From an uncultured Clostridia bacterium (GTDB taxonomy: Bacteria; Bacillota; Clostridia; Christensenellales; CAG-314): 64,000 nt of DNA. Numbering within the stretch: the first letter of the stretch is position 1; each line of letters opens with the position of its first letter. The notes under the pieces were generated by a model, which was given only the letters and a program-made list of their open reading frames with translations, searched no databases and was not told where the DNA came from. The stretch covers positions 1-64,000 of the forward strand of contig CANQYT010000001.1 in the NCBI GenBank assembly GCA_947628135.1, in the 5' to 3' direction. Shown piece by piece: positions 25,393 to 35,600 of this stretch. The position numbers were made by a program, and so were the translations under genes.

Positions 25393-26250
25393 TTACTGTT
25401 TCTTGTAAATAGGCAGTAGCATACGCGTTTGCCTTTTGTATTCGTCAAAGCCTTCTTTGCGCGACTGACGTTTGTCTGCCATCGGAATACTCACCAAGAG
25501 GAACAGCAAAGTGTTTGCAACTGCTCCCGCCGCGAGATACCAGCGTTGCGGCGCTATGCACACGTACGCCAAAGCAATTCCCCACCACATAAGTATTTCA
25601 CCGAGGTAGTTGGGGTGACGGCTGTATTTCCACAGTCCGTTACGCATAAACGGTCCGTTGCGGTTTTTGCGGTAGCGGTGCATTTGAACGTCGGCTACTC
25701 CCTGCAATACCGTCGCCCCCACCGACAGCGCAAAGAACACCGCCGCGCCCGCGTTGAATGCGGGGTTTTCCGCAAACGTAAACACAACAGGCAAAACACA
25801 GGCGTACACAACAAGCGTCGGTACGAGGTGTATCCCCACAAAGTTGACTAATGGGTAGGCTTTGCCCGTTTTTTCTTGCAACATAGTGTAGCGCCAATCC
25901 TGATGACCCAACCCGTAAAAAGTGTAAGCCCAATTTGCCGTCAGTCGCACTCCCCACAACAGCACAGCCGTAAGCGGCAGTATCTGAACGACGGACAGAG
26001 TTTTTGCGGAGATGGCGTAACCGATAACTATGACGATAGGCTGTACGCTCCAATAGGGGTCGTAAACGCTTGCGTTGCGGAATATCAGACTGAACAGGAA
26101 AACCACAACCGTTGCCGCAACGTCCGCTACGAGCAGATTCAGCCAAGTTTCCAAGGGCAGAAAAACGCACAGCGTCGTTCCCACTGCGATTGCCGCGGCG
26201 TATACGAGTGCTATCAGCGCAAAACTCCACGCACGACCGATTTTTTTCAT
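25393..26250 (-). CDS. DUF1295 membrane enzyme (steroid-reductase/ICMT-like fold)
   Basis: A 285-aa protein with about seven membrane segments. The C-terminal signature GLWKYSRHPNYLGEILMWWG is diagnostic of the DUF1295 / steroid 5-alpha-reductase-like / isoprenylcysteine methyltransferase superfamily, where it binds a cofactor (NADPH or SAM). FRNASVYDPYWSVQP near residue 56 is also typical of DUF1295. Substrate is unknown; lipid reduction or methylation at the membrane is likely. GGAGG lies 8 bases before ATG. It is divergent from the short-chain dehydrogenase. Confidence 0.87.
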   Translation of the reverse strand: MKKIGRAWSFALIALVYAAAIAVGTTLCVFLPLETWLNLLVADVAATVVVFLFSLIFRNASVYDPYWSVQPIVIVIGYAISAKTLSVVQILPLTAVLLWGVRLTANWAYTFYGLGHQDWRYTMLQEKTGKAYPLVNFVGIHLVPTLVVYACVLPVVFTFAENPAFNAGAAVFFALSVGATVLQGVADVQMHRYRKNRNGPFMRNGLWKYSRHPNYLGEILMWWGIALAYVCIAPQRWYLAAGAVANTLLFLLVSIPMADKRQSRKEGFDEYKRQTRMLLPIYKKQ

Positions 26251-26391
26251 AGATTTTTCCTCCCTACGACGTAATTATACCAAATATCGGCGTATTGTCA
26301 AATAGCGGCGGCTTCCTCTGCTCAGCGGAAAGCTATTTGTTGCCAAATCTTTCGCGTTGTGATACAATCAGTTATATTCGAGAGGCGATAT

Positions 26392-27093
26392 ATGAAAGTT
26401 TGTCTTGTAACGGGCGCGTCGCGCGGCATAGGCGCAGCCGTCGCGGAGAAATTTGCCCATCGCGGCTACACCGTAATACTCAACTACAACCGCAGCAAGG
26501 AAAAAGCCGAGCAATTGCAACGCCGACTGCTTGCCGAAGGTTGCGACGTTCATCTTGCGCAAGCGGACGTTTCGGTGGAAAGCGACGTTGCGGGTATGTT
26601 CGAAAGGCTGAACAAGTATTTTCGACGTTTGGACGTGCTGGTCAACAATGCGGGCATAGCCTGCACCGCGCAGATACAGGACGTAACTTCAAACAAACTT
26701 CGCGCGGTTTTCGAAACCAACGTATATTCGGCGTTTTTCTGTTGCCGCGAGGCGTTGCCGCTGTTGAAGAGCGCAAAAGGCTGTATAGTCAACGTATCGT
26801 CGGTGTGGGGCGTAGACGGCGCGTCCTGCGAAAGCGTTTACAGCGCAAGCAAGCACGCGCTTGTGGGGCTTACGAAAAGCCTTTGCGAGGAACTTTCCCC
26901 CTGCGGAGTGCGCGTCAACTGCGTTTGTCCGCCCATAGTGGATACGGATATGTGCGCCCATCTGTCCCGCGCGGAGGTGGACAATTTCTGTAAAGAGCGC
27001 GGCATTCGGCTGTACTCGCCGCAAGAGGTGGCTTCGGACGTATACGCGTTGGCAACGGGCGGCGAAACGGGAAAAATTTTGACGGAGAAGTAA
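26392..27093 (+). CDS. Short-chain dehydrogenase/reductase (FabG-like)
   Basis: A 233-aa NAD(P)-dependent oxidoreductase with a complete Rossmann fold. TGASRGIG (7-14) binds the cofactor, the basic NRS after strand 2 favours NADPH, and NNAG is near 86. The catalytic set is Ser (NVSSVWG), Tyr and Lys (YSASK). C-terminal CVCPPIVDTDM matches the usual NAVAPGxIxTxM turn with a Cys-Pro variant. It resembles 3-oxoacyl-ACP reductases but no fatty-acid genes are near, so the substrate is open. GAGAGG lies 8 bases before ATG. The next gene starts 3 bases after the stop. Confidence 0.9.
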   Translation: MKVCLVTGASRGIGAAVAEKFAHRGYTVILNYNRSKEKAEQLQRRLLAEGCDVHLAQADVSVESDVAGMFERLNKYFRRLDVLVNNAGIACTAQIQDVTSNKLRAVFETNVYSAFFCCREALPLLKSAKGCIVNVSSVWGVDGASCESVYSASKHALVGLTKSLCEELSPCGVRVNCVCPPIVDTDMCAHLSRAEVDNFCKERGIRLYSPQEVASDVYALATGGETGKILTEK

Positions 27094-27096
27094 CTT

Positions 27097-28056
27097 ATGG
27101 AGTGGTATTTCATTTTGCTGATAGTGTTGGGCGGCGTTGCCTTTGCCGTCGGGCAGTATCTTATTTTTGCGGCGGTAGTGGCAAAGAAATGTCTCCAAGC
27201 GGCTACCACTCCCGTAGCGCACACATTGGAAGAAGCGCGCGCGTTTCAGGCGGAGTACGAAGATATGGATTTCGACGACTACGACAATGTCTGGCGCAAA
27301 CAGCCGTTCGAGACGGAGGGCAAACAGGGAAAGATTCGCGGCGAAGTTATTTTCAACAACGGCGAAGCCAATCGCGCAAAAGTCGCGATAATCTGTCACG
27401 GACACACTTGGAATCGCGTCAATTCCGTCAAATATGCCCGCATTTTTCTTTACAGGGGCTACAACGTCGTCATTTACGATCACGCATATTTCGGGCTGTC
27501 CGACGGCAAATTTACCACACTCGGCTACTACGAGCGGTCTGACCTGTCCGCCGTTGTCGATTACGCGCGCCGCCTGTTCGGCAAAGAAGCGTTTCTTGTG
27601 TTGCACGGCGAAAGTATGGGCGCTGTTACCGTTTTGTGCGAGTTGTCCGTACGCGACGACATAGACGCGGTTATCGCCGATTGCGCTTTCTCCGACACAA
27701 AAGGCTATTTCGGCGAACTTTGCTCCAAATCTACGCATTTGCCCGCATTTCCGATAGTCGATTTTTCCAACTCTATGTCCAAGCGCAAGTTCGGATACGA
27801 CTTTGCGGCGGTCAAACCGATAGAGGACGTTCGCGGCAGCGATGTGCCCATTTGTTTCATACACGGCGAAAGCGACCGATTTATCAGTACTCATCACAGC
27901 CAGGATATGTACCGACAGGCGCAAAACCCCTTGTCCGAATTGCACCTTTTCCCTCACGCGGGGCACGCTCGCAGTTTTCACTCGGACAGAGAAGCGTATA
28001 TTGGCGTTGTAAACGAATTTCTCGACAAGGTAGAGCGCGCGGCTTCCCACAACTGA
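27097..28056 (+). CDS. Membrane-anchored alpha/beta hydrolase
   Basis: A 319-aa serine hydrolase with one N-terminal membrane helix (residues 4-29) and an alpha/beta-hydrolase domain. The oxyanion region is CHGHTWNR, the nucleophile Ser is in HGESMGAVT, the acid is the Asp of IHGESDRF, and the His is in HAGHARS. A related Bacillota group (YqkD-like) has the same plan. The active site may face outside or inside depending on helix orientation, which I cannot decide. It is 3 bases behind the dehydrogenase, so one transcript is likely. Confidence 0.9.
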   Translation: MEWYFILLIVLGGVAFAVGQYLIFAAVVAKKCLQAATTPVAHTLEEARAFQAEYEDMDFDDYDNVWRKQPFETEGKQGKIRGEVIFNNGEANRAKVAIICHGHTWNRVNSVKYARIFLYRGYNVVIYDHAYFGLSDGKFTTLGYYERSDLSAVVDYARRLFGKEAFLVLHGESMGAVTVLCELSVRDDIDAVIADCAFSDTKGYFGELCSKSTHLPAFPIVDFSNSMSKRKFGYDFAAVKPIEDVRGSDVPICFIHGESDRFISTHHSQDMYRQAQNPLSELHLFPHAGHARSFHSDREAYIGVVNEFLDKVERAASHN

Positions 28057-28140
28057 GCCGCAACTCTCCCCAAGCCGCAACGTATTTTTTCAATTGTATA
28101 TAACATATTTATCCGAAATTTGTCGTTTTGAAATTGGGTA

Positions 28141-28169
28141 TTGACTTTGCCTTTTGCATACTCTACAAT
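28141..28169 (+). promoter_or_regulatory. Promoter of the first starch-binding lipoprotein
   Basis: TTGACT (28141-28146), 17-bp spacer, TACAAT (28164-28169). The upstream flank AAATTGGGTATTGAC recurs at the right edge of the window (63971-63985). Confidence 0.75.
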
Positions 28170-28264
28170 ATATAAAGAAGATATTTTCATTTTGAAAGTT
28201 TTTGTCTCGCACGCATATTCGGTATATTCTTGTTCCGACGGAACAATAAAAAAAGGAGAAAATT

Positions 28265-30349
28265 ATGAGAAAATTTATGCTCATTTTGTTGGCGTTCTTG
28301 CTCACAGCGGCTATGGTCTGTACGCTTGCTGCCTGCAACGACGACCCGACAGAACCGCCGCACACGCACGACTACGGCACGCTCATTCCCGAAACGCCTG
28401 CCGACTGCGGTACAAACGGAACACAAGCCCACTACAAATGCGACGGCTGTAACAAACTGTTTGTAGACGACAACGGCGAAAAGAAAGAAGTTTCGGAAAG
28501 CGAACTTGTTATCCCCGCAACGGGACAACACGACTACGCAGATCAGTCCTATGTCAGCGGCGGTGCAAGCGGACATCATCAACTTTGCAAAGTGTGCGGC
28601 ACGCCCAATACGGATGTGCCTCACGCCGATTTCACCTACACGCCCGTATCGGGGCAACGTCAGCACACCAAGAAATGCGGCGTCTGCAACTACGAAGTGA
28701 CGGAAAACTGCACCGTTGAAGACAACGAATGCACGCTGTGCCACGCCGATTACAACACGCCCGATGTAGGCGGTGACGAAACGATAACCGTTCACTTCCA
28801 CCCGACCGAGTGGTGGAACGCCGACGAACTCAAACTTTACGTTTGGTACGGCAGCGGTGACGGCACTGTTTATCTTCTCGGAGCGTTCCCGGGTACGTCC
28901 GGTTTCCAAGCCGACGCTACCAATGCAGGTTGGTACACCTACACTTTCCAAGTTCCCCAAGGACACCGCGGCACTGACCTTTACCTCATTGTAAACGACA
29001 AGGTGAGCACGGGCGAAGATACTTATGACGGAGTTCAAACGGGCAATATCGCAGTTACCGCAACGGAATTGTGGATCGCCGGTATTGTCAACACCGAACA
29101 ATTCTACGCAACTTCCCAGGAAGCCGAGGCGGCGGAAGCGGATATTCCCGGCAAAGACGAATGGATCATTGTGGGCAGTTTTGCCGACGCCAATTGGCAA
29201 AATCCCGCTACAAGTTGGAACTACGTTTTCAAACAAGCCGACGGTTACAAACTTACATTTGAATTTGCGGCAAGCGCAGCGTTCAAAGTTACCAAAAACG
29301 GTTCTTGGGACAACGCAATCGGCTACGACAGTATGACCTACACGGCAGAGGAAACGGTTACGGGCGACACGTCCAAATTGTTCACAAAGGGACAAGAGAA
29401 CGACTACAACAACATAATTATCAACTACGCTTGTACGTTGGAAATCACTCTCACGCCAAGCACGGGAGCGATTGCAATCAAGATTGTGGAAGCGACAGGA
29501 CTTCCCGCAATCGACGACACCGTTGTTACCAAGTACTATCTTGTGGGCGAATACAACGGAAAAAGCGCTTGGAACGACGCTTCGGGCGACGCACTCACTT
29601 ACGACTCCGCTACACAAACCTATTCGATAACGATTTCCTTCAAAGTAGGCGATCAATGGAAGGTCAAGAGAGAAACGGTAAATCCCAAGGCAGACGACAG
29701 TTGGGACTATGGTATCAACGCCACAGACATAGCCGGATTCAGTTTTAACTACGGTTCGGTCACGCAACCTACAACGCCCTTGTTCGACGGTAACATTATC
29801 GAGAAAGGCAATGTTGTCGTTCATCACAATTGCACCGTAACCATCACCTACAAGCCGTCCAATGACACAACGGTAATTACGGTTACCGCACTCACCGAAA
29901 ACAAGGAAAGTTACACCTACACGTTCTACTTCTACGCGGGTTCGTCTCAGTCCAAAATGCAAATTCACGTTTGGTCAAAAGCGCCGACCGGAGCACCCCA
30001 GTTCGGAACAGGTTGGGAAACAGGCGCAATGGAAAATGTATCCGGATATTGGTGGAAATGGAGCATTACGTCAAGCGTCAATTGGGACGGCAAAGAGTTC
30101 TCTGTCATATTCCATATCGGCGATACCAAAATTCAATGGCTCAATACCACTGAAAACAAAGTAAGTCACGATACAAAGGTTTACTTAGCCAGAGAGATGT
30201 ATTTCATAGATACAGACTACACTCAATGGTTCGAGTCCGCCGAAGCAGCGGGTCACCCTATGACTGTTGCGGCAGTTGCGCCCGTACAAGTGGCAACCGT
30301 TCCCCAATCAATCAGAAAAAGTTATCTCGACTACGCCCTTGCGGCATAG
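28265..30349 (+). CDS. Lipoprotein with Cys-rich modules and starch-binding-like domains (694 aa)
   Basis: Signal peptide with lipobox LAAC and lipidated C24. Residues ~30-165 hold Cys-rich units (CDGCNKLF, CKVCG, CGVCNYE, CTLCHADY) with spaced GH/H residues. Residues ~170-275 resemble a CBM26-type starch-binding domain (ITVHFHPTEWWN, then LKLYVWY). Three or four beta-sandwich units follow (WIIVGSFADANW, YYLVGEYNGKSAW), similar to SusE/SusF-like or CBM starch-binding modules. No catalytic residues are seen. It probably captures alpha-glucans at the cell surface; no sorting motif exists beyond the lipid. AAGGAG precedes ATG. First of three paralogues. Confidence 0.85.
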   Translation: MRKFMLILLAFLLTAAMVCTLAACNDDPTEPPHTHDYGTLIPETPADCGTNGTQAHYKCDGCNKLFVDDNGEKKEVSESELVIPATGQHDYADQSYVSGGASGHHQLCKVCGTPNTDVPHADFTYTPVSGQRQHTKKCGVCNYEVTENCTVEDNECTLCHADYNTPDVGGDETITVHFHPTEWWNADELKLYVWYGSGDGTVYLLGAFPGTSGFQADATNAGWYTYTFQVPQGHRGTDLYLIVNDKVSTGEDTYDGVQTGNIAVTATELWIAGIVNTEQFYATSQEAEAAEADIPGKDEWIIVGSFADANWQNPATSWNYVFKQADGYKLTFEFAASAAFKVTKNGSWDNAIGYDSMTYTAEETVTGDTSKLFTKGQENDYNNIIINYACTLEITLTPSTGAIAIKIVEATGLPAIDDTVVTKYYLVGEYNGKSAWNDASGDALTYDSATQTYSITISFKVGDQWKVKRETVNPKADDSWDYGINATDIAGFSFNYGSVTQPTTPLFDGNIIEKGNVVVHHNCTVTITYKPSNDTTVITVTALTENKESYTYTFYFYAGSSQSKMQIHVWSKAPTGAPQFGTGWETGAMENVSGYWWKWSITSSVNWDGKEFSVIFHIGDTKIQWLNTTENKVSHDTKVYLAREMYFIDTDYTQWFESAEAAGHPMTVAAVAPVQVATVPQSIRKSYLDYALAA

Positions 30350-30373
30350 TAGCGCAAACAGCACAGCAACTCA

Positions 30374-30405
30374 AACAGCGCCGAAATTTCGGCGCTGTTT
30401 TTTTG
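30374..30405 (+). terminator. Terminator of the first lipoprotein gene
   Basis: AACAGCGCCGAA (30374-30385) pairs with TTCGGCGCTGTT (30388-30399), followed by TTTTT. Confidence 0.92.
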
Positions 30406-30501
30406 CTCCACTCAAATATCCAAGTGCGTTTTGCGGCAAATAGTGTAAAACTTGTTTTTGGGTCGGTATTGCAAAACACGCGTCCTATTTTTTCATTTTT
30501 G

Positions 30502-30530
30502 TTGACATATACCGTCCGCCGCCCTATAAT
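30502..30530 (+). promoter_or_regulatory. Consensus promoter of the second lipoprotein
   Basis: Perfect TTGACA (30502-30507), 17-bp spacer, perfect TATAAT (30525-30530). About 110 bases of leader follow, bounded by TGTCCCA (about 30548) and TGGGACA (about 30610), which can pair. Confidence 0.9.
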
Positions 30531-30645
30531 TTAAGTAAATATATGCGCTGTCCCACGCCCCAAATTTGTGCGTGCGGCAGGGTTGCAGAGTTTAATTCGG
30601 TTTCAATGTCTTGGGACACAAACATAAAAAGGAGAGAAATGCGCA

Positions 30646-32217
30646 ATGAAAAAGGGAATTACAATTTTGCTTGCGTTCTTGCTTGCGACAGCGATGATAT
30701 TTTCGCTTGTTGCTTGCAACAGCAAATGTAAGGACGGCGAACACGATTACGTGGAAGAAATTACCGCACAACCCACCTGTACGGAAAAAGGCGCAAAGAT
30801 ACAGCGTTGCACCAAATGCAACGACATCACCGAAGAGGTGGAGATACCCGCTTTGGGACACGCTTACAAATATACGCCCGTTGCGGGACAACAGAAGCAC
30901 ACCGTTACCTGCACGAGAAATGGTTGCGACTACTCCGAAGTGGAAAATTGCAGTCTCAACGCCGCGCAAAAGTGTACCAAGTGCAACGCTGATTACAGTT
31001 CGCAAGGCGGCGGCACAGGCGGTGGCACGGGTGGCACGGGTGGCACGGGCGGCACAGGCGGCGGCGCAGGTGGTGGCACGGGCGGCGCTGTAACGGTAAA
31101 CATTTACATTCATCTGCCATCAGGTTGGAACGGCGACAATCTCAAAGCGTATGCTTGGTATAAGGATAGCGGCGACAACTCTTTGCTCGGCGAGTGGCCC
31201 GGCACTCCCGCAACAAGCGACGGAGACGGTTGGTACAAAGCGTCTTTCAACGTCGTTGACGAAGCCGCGATACAAAACGACAACGTCAAGTTCAAGTTCA
31301 ACGACGTGGACGAGACGGAGAAAAAAACAGGCGACATTTTGGCTGTCGGCACTGACAATTATGTAGCGGCTTTCGCGGACGCGTCTATCGCTTATTCCAC
31401 CAAGGAGGCGGCGCTTGCTTCCGAAACGGACGCTCCGGAACAAAGCGCAGACGTTTATTTCGTCTCGGGCGCAATGAACGATTGGACAACGACGACAAGC
31501 AGTTGGGACTACGTCATCAGGGACGGTTTGTCCGTAACCGTTACGCTTGCGGTTGACCAAGCGTTCAAGGTGAAGCAAAATCTTGACAATTGGGACGTTG
31601 CGCTCGGGTACGACGACATCAGTTCGGTTACGTCCGGCGCTGTTGATGGCGTAAGCAAGGAAGGGCTGTTCACCAGAGGCGAAGGTTTGGACGGCAACAA
31701 CATTATCTGCAAATACGCTTGCACCCTTTCGGTAGGGCTTGACAGTGACGGAAAAATCACCATCGAGGTGGTTTCCGCAACCGGATACGTCGGCGGTCAA
31801 GGCGGCGGAGGCAGCGACGTCGGTGGTGGCGGCACGGGCGAAACGGCAGGACCGTTGGGCGAAATCGTGCTTATCGGCTCTATCACCGATTGGGCAATCA
31901 ACGCTTCCTACAAACTCAATTACACTGAGGAGGGCGGCAAACACTACTATATCAACCTTCAACTTCACGCAGGCGACCAAATTAAAATCAAAAAATTCGG
32001 TGAAGAATGGGGGCAAGTGGGTCAAGATAATTGGGGCTTTTGGCAAGTAGCCGATTTCAAAACGTCCGCAAACGATTATGCGTCAGTTGACAAAGAACTT
32101 TATATTGAACACGGAACGGAAGATGACAACATAATTGCCAAACAAGATATGCACTTGTACATCGATTTGTGGGTGGATAGCGGCAACCTTGTGCTGTATG
32201 TTGATTTGGCGGGTTAA
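30646..32217 (+). CDS. Lipoprotein with Gly-rich linker and starch-binding-like domains (523 aa)
   Basis: Signal peptide with lipobox LVAC, C24. Residues 25-120 carry Cys-rich modules (CTEKGAKIQRCTKCND, IPALGHAY, CTKCNADY). A Gly/Thr linker (about 122-148) comes from a repetitive GGCACGGGT-type stretch. Next is a CBM26-like domain (VTVNIYIHLPSGWNGDN), then two beta modules (VYFVSGAMNDW; IVLIGSITDW) separated by a second Gly-rich linker. No catalytic site is seen. It is the shorter paralogue of its neighbours and probably binds alpha-glucan outside the cell. AAGGAG lies 10 bases before ATG; a closer ATG at 30637 is out of frame. Confidence 0.86.
   Translation: MKKGITILLAFLLATAMIFSLVACNSKCKDGEHDYVEEITAQPTCTEKGAKIQRCTKCNDITEEVEIPALGHAYKYTPVAGQQKHTVTCTRNGCDYSEVENCSLNAAQKCTKCNADYSSQGGGTGGGTGGTGGTGGTGGGAGGGTGGAVTVNIYIHLPSGWNGDNLKAYAWYKDSGDNSLLGEWPGTPATSDGDGWYKASFNVVDEAAIQNDNVKFKFNDVDETEKKTGDILAVGTDNYVAAFADASIAYSTKEAALASETDAPEQSADVYFVSGAMNDWTTTTSSWDYVIRDGLSVTVTLAVDQAFKVKQNLDNWDVALGYDDISSVTSGAVDGVSKEGLFTRGEGLDGNNIICKYACTLSVGLDSDGKITIEVVSATGYVGGQGGGGSDVGGGGTGETAGPLGEIVLIGSITDWAINASYKLNYTEEGGKHYYINLQLHAGDQIKIKKFGEEWGQVGQDNWGFWQVADFKTSANDYASVDKELYIEHGTEDDNIIAKQDMHLYIDLWVDSGNLVLYVDLAG
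31005..31093 (+). repeat. Gly-codon minisatellite inside the second lipoprotein
   Basis: Repeated GGCGGCACA / GGTGGCACG / GGTGGCGCA units encode a Gly-Thr/Ala linker. Such tracts can change length by slippage, altering spacing between the Cys-rich region and the sugar-binding part. Confidence 0.8.
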
Positions 32218-32298
32218 ACAACCGCAAGTAAAAAATTTGTGGCACTGCCTATTTCGGCAACGTTTTAGGTAAATTTTGTCCGCAACGGACGTAACATT

Positions 32299-32335
32299 GC
32301 AAAGACGGCGCACAACGCGCTGTCTTTGCTTTTTT
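32299..32335 (+). terminator. Terminator of the second lipoprotein gene
   Basis: GCAAAGACGGCG (32299-32310) pairs with CGCGCTGTCTTTGC ending at 32329, followed by TTTTTT. Confidence 0.85.
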
Positions 32336-32465
32336 ACGCGGCGTTTTCACTCAGCCGTAAAATATTCTTTGCGTTTGTTTCGACGGCATTTTGTCTTTTT
32401 CTGCCGATATAAATAGATTTTTTTATATATTACAAAAATAACTAAAATTTTTTTTGGGTTTGCTA

Positions 32466-32494
32466 TTGAAATCGGCATTTCCGTTTGATATAAT
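32466..32494 (+). promoter_or_regulatory. Promoter of the 1526-aa lipoprotein
   Basis: TTGAAA (32466-32471), 17-bp spacer, TATAAT (32489-32494); a second TATAAT follows 2 bases later. The leader to the ATG is about 115 bases. The wider gap 32218-32617 holds only this and the preceding terminator. Confidence 0.8.
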
Positions 32495-32617
32495 TATAAT
32501 AGCAAATAGTTTTAGCATAACCGAATACTACCGCTTTGAACAGTGGTGCAACTCACAAGGCAACCAATGTCTTACAAGGACATTTTCCAAACAAAAATAA
32601 AAAGGAGAGAATTTTTA

Positions 32618-35600
32618 ATGAAGAAAACGATGCTGATTGCGCTTGCGATCCTGCTCGTTGCGGCTATGACGGCGGCGTTTGTCGCGTGTACGCCCAACGA
32701 CGACCAAGATCTTTGCGCAAACGGACACACTTGGGACGACGGAACAGTCACCGTGCCCGCTACGGAACAAAGCGCCGGTACAATGACGTACCGCTGCAAA
32801 GTATGTGGCGAGGAGCGTACCGAAACCATTCCGCAACTGCAACCCGCGCACGAGCACGCAAAAGGTACGGAACACGCCGAAGTGCCCGCAACCTGCACGC
32901 AAGCGGGCGTTGCGCAGTATTGGGATTGCGAAGCCAACGACGGTGTAAAACTCAACGCCGCGGGCGAAGTGGTAACGGATGCTCAACTTGCAATTGCCGC
33001 TCTCGGACACACCTACGAAGTGGACGGCGCGCTCACTTGGAAAGAAACAAGTTCTTATTCCACGGCAGTATTGCACCTTGTTTGTAACGTATGCACAGAC
33101 GGCGCAGGTCACACCCTTGACGTCGAACTCACGGCAAAACAAACGCCTACTACTGCAAGCACGTGCGGCGAAATTGACTCGATAACTTACACCGTATCGG
33201 TGGAAGACGAGGAAATTGAAGCGGCGATCACCGCGGCGGTGGTTGCGCCCAACAAACTTGCGCCCAACGCCTTGGAAGATGTTGCGGAACTCACTCACAC
33301 CGAAAATGATGCTCAACTCGGTCACCAATGGCAATTGGCAGAAGAAGACGCGTTTGATTGGACAGGCACAACGAAAGACGGTTCAAGCGTAGCAGTCAAG
33401 TACGTTTGCGAAAGGTGCAGTGATGAGATCACACTGACTTTCACCGACGCGACGAGCCGTTCTACCCCTGCAACCTGCACGGCGGCGGAACAAATAGAGT
33501 ACACGCTCACCAAAACTACCGACCTGGTAAGGACCGCGGCTGAGGCGGCGGCAGAGTCGCAAGACGTCACTATCTACGACGCCGATACTTTCGAAGCAAT
33601 CACAGACCAAAAGCACACCGTTCAAGGCGCAGGCGCAAACGGTCACACTTGGCAGGTAACGGAAGTTGCTTGGGCGCAGGACTACGATGCCGAAACGCAC
33701 GCGACAGTCACAGTCAAGTGCAGCGTGTGTGAAACGGCATACGACGGCGTTTCGCAACCCCAAGTTAGTTTTACTGACAATACGCAGGCTGCCACCTGCA
33801 TCCAAAGCGGCAGCGTAACCTACACGGTAACGGTGCAAGTAGACAGCAAACCGCTGACCTTTGCGGCAGGCGTAAAATCTACGTCCGACCCCTACACGAT
33901 ACCCGCACTCGGTCACACCTACGAAGTTGACGGCGCGCTCACTTGGGTAGGAGAAGACCATTCCAAGGCAAAATTGCACCTTGTTTGTAACGTATGCCAA
34001 GACGGCGCAGGTCACACCCTTGACGTCGAACTCACGGCAAAACCAATACCTTCAAGCGCAAGTACGTGCGGCGATATTGACTCGATAACTTACACCGTAT
34101 CGGTGGAAGATGAGGATATTGTAAAGGAAATCAACAAAACGGTAGGCACAACCAACCGTCTTGCACCCGACGCTTTGAAAGACGTTGCCAAACTCGAATA
34201 CAAAGCCGAAGAAACGCAACTCGGTCACCAATGGAAATTGGCAGAAGACGGCGCGTTTAGTTGGGACGCTCAAAAGGAAAGCGCAAGCGTAACGGTAAAA
34301 TACGTTTGCGAAAAGTGCAGCGAGCAAATAACTCTTACTTTCACCGACGCGCAGCAATCTTCCGAAGATGCAACCTGCACGACGGCGCAACAAATTACGT
34401 ATACGCTCACCAAGGCTTCCGAGGACATAAGGACGGCGGCTAAGGCGGCGGAGTTGCAAGATGTCACTATCTACGACACCGACATTTTCGAAGCGATAAA
34501 CGAAACGTCCGAACCCGTTGAGGGTGAACCCGCAAACGGTCACACTTGGCAGGTAAGGGCAGTCGCTTGGGAGCAGGACTACGATACCGAACCGCACGCG
34601 ACCGTCACAGTCAAGTGCAGTGTGTGCGAAACGGCATACGACGGCGTTGCCCCCGAAGTCACCTTTACCGAAAGCAGCAAGCAAGAGCCCGAGTGCGAAG
34701 CGCAAGGCAACGTGACCTACACGGTAACGGTAAAAGTAGGCGGTGCAGAACTTGGCTTTGCTGATGAAGCCAACAAAACGTCAAGCGTATATACTATCCC
34801 CGCTCTCGGACACGAGGGAGATTCCGAAAAACATCACGAGTTTCAGGATTCCACTTGCACCGCCCCCGGCACGAAAGAGTATTGGGAGTGCAAGCGTTGC
34901 GACGCCAAGTTGGATGAATCGGACGAAGTGATAGACGACGTAACCATTGCGCCGAAAAATCACCTCTACACAAATAAGTATACCAACGAGGGCTGTTCCG
35001 ACGGCTACCACAAGCGCGTTTGCGACAGATGTTCTGTTGCCGAAGAAGCGCCCACGGCTTGCACGCCCGACGAGGGCGACAAAGAGCACGCCTCCGAACA
35101 CGAACTTGAAACGGGTTGGTATGCAAACGGCGATGAACATTGGCAAAAATGCTCACTCTGCGGTAAGGAATACGGCAGAGAGCGGCACAACTACAACGAT
35201 TACCAAAGCGACACCTGTCTTGATTGCGGACACGTTCATATGGATGTTGAAGTCAGCACCAATGACGACGGTTCAGAGCCGTATCACGTCGATTCCGTCA
35301 AGGAAGCGTTTGAGTGGATAGCCCAACAGGCTGACAAGTCCAAGACCTACACAATTCGTCTCAATCACAACCGTGTTTCGGCGGAAGCCGAAGATTTCAC
35401 TGTGCCCGAGGGATACACAGTGGTGTTGGATCTGGAAAGTTACTCGCTTACGCTTAAAGGCGGCAAACTGACGGTTACGGGCGAGGAAACTTCCTTTGAA
35501 GTGAAAGGAACGGGAACGCTCGACGCAAAGGTGGTTTACCAAAGCGGCACGCTCACGCTTCCCGAAACCTTGCTTGACAATTTGGAATTGGGCGAAAGCG

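Noticed and set aside
28187..29968. Minus-strand 593-codon ORF
   Set aside because: Antisense shadow of the first lipoprotein gene, which has promoter, ribosome site, signal peptide and terminator.
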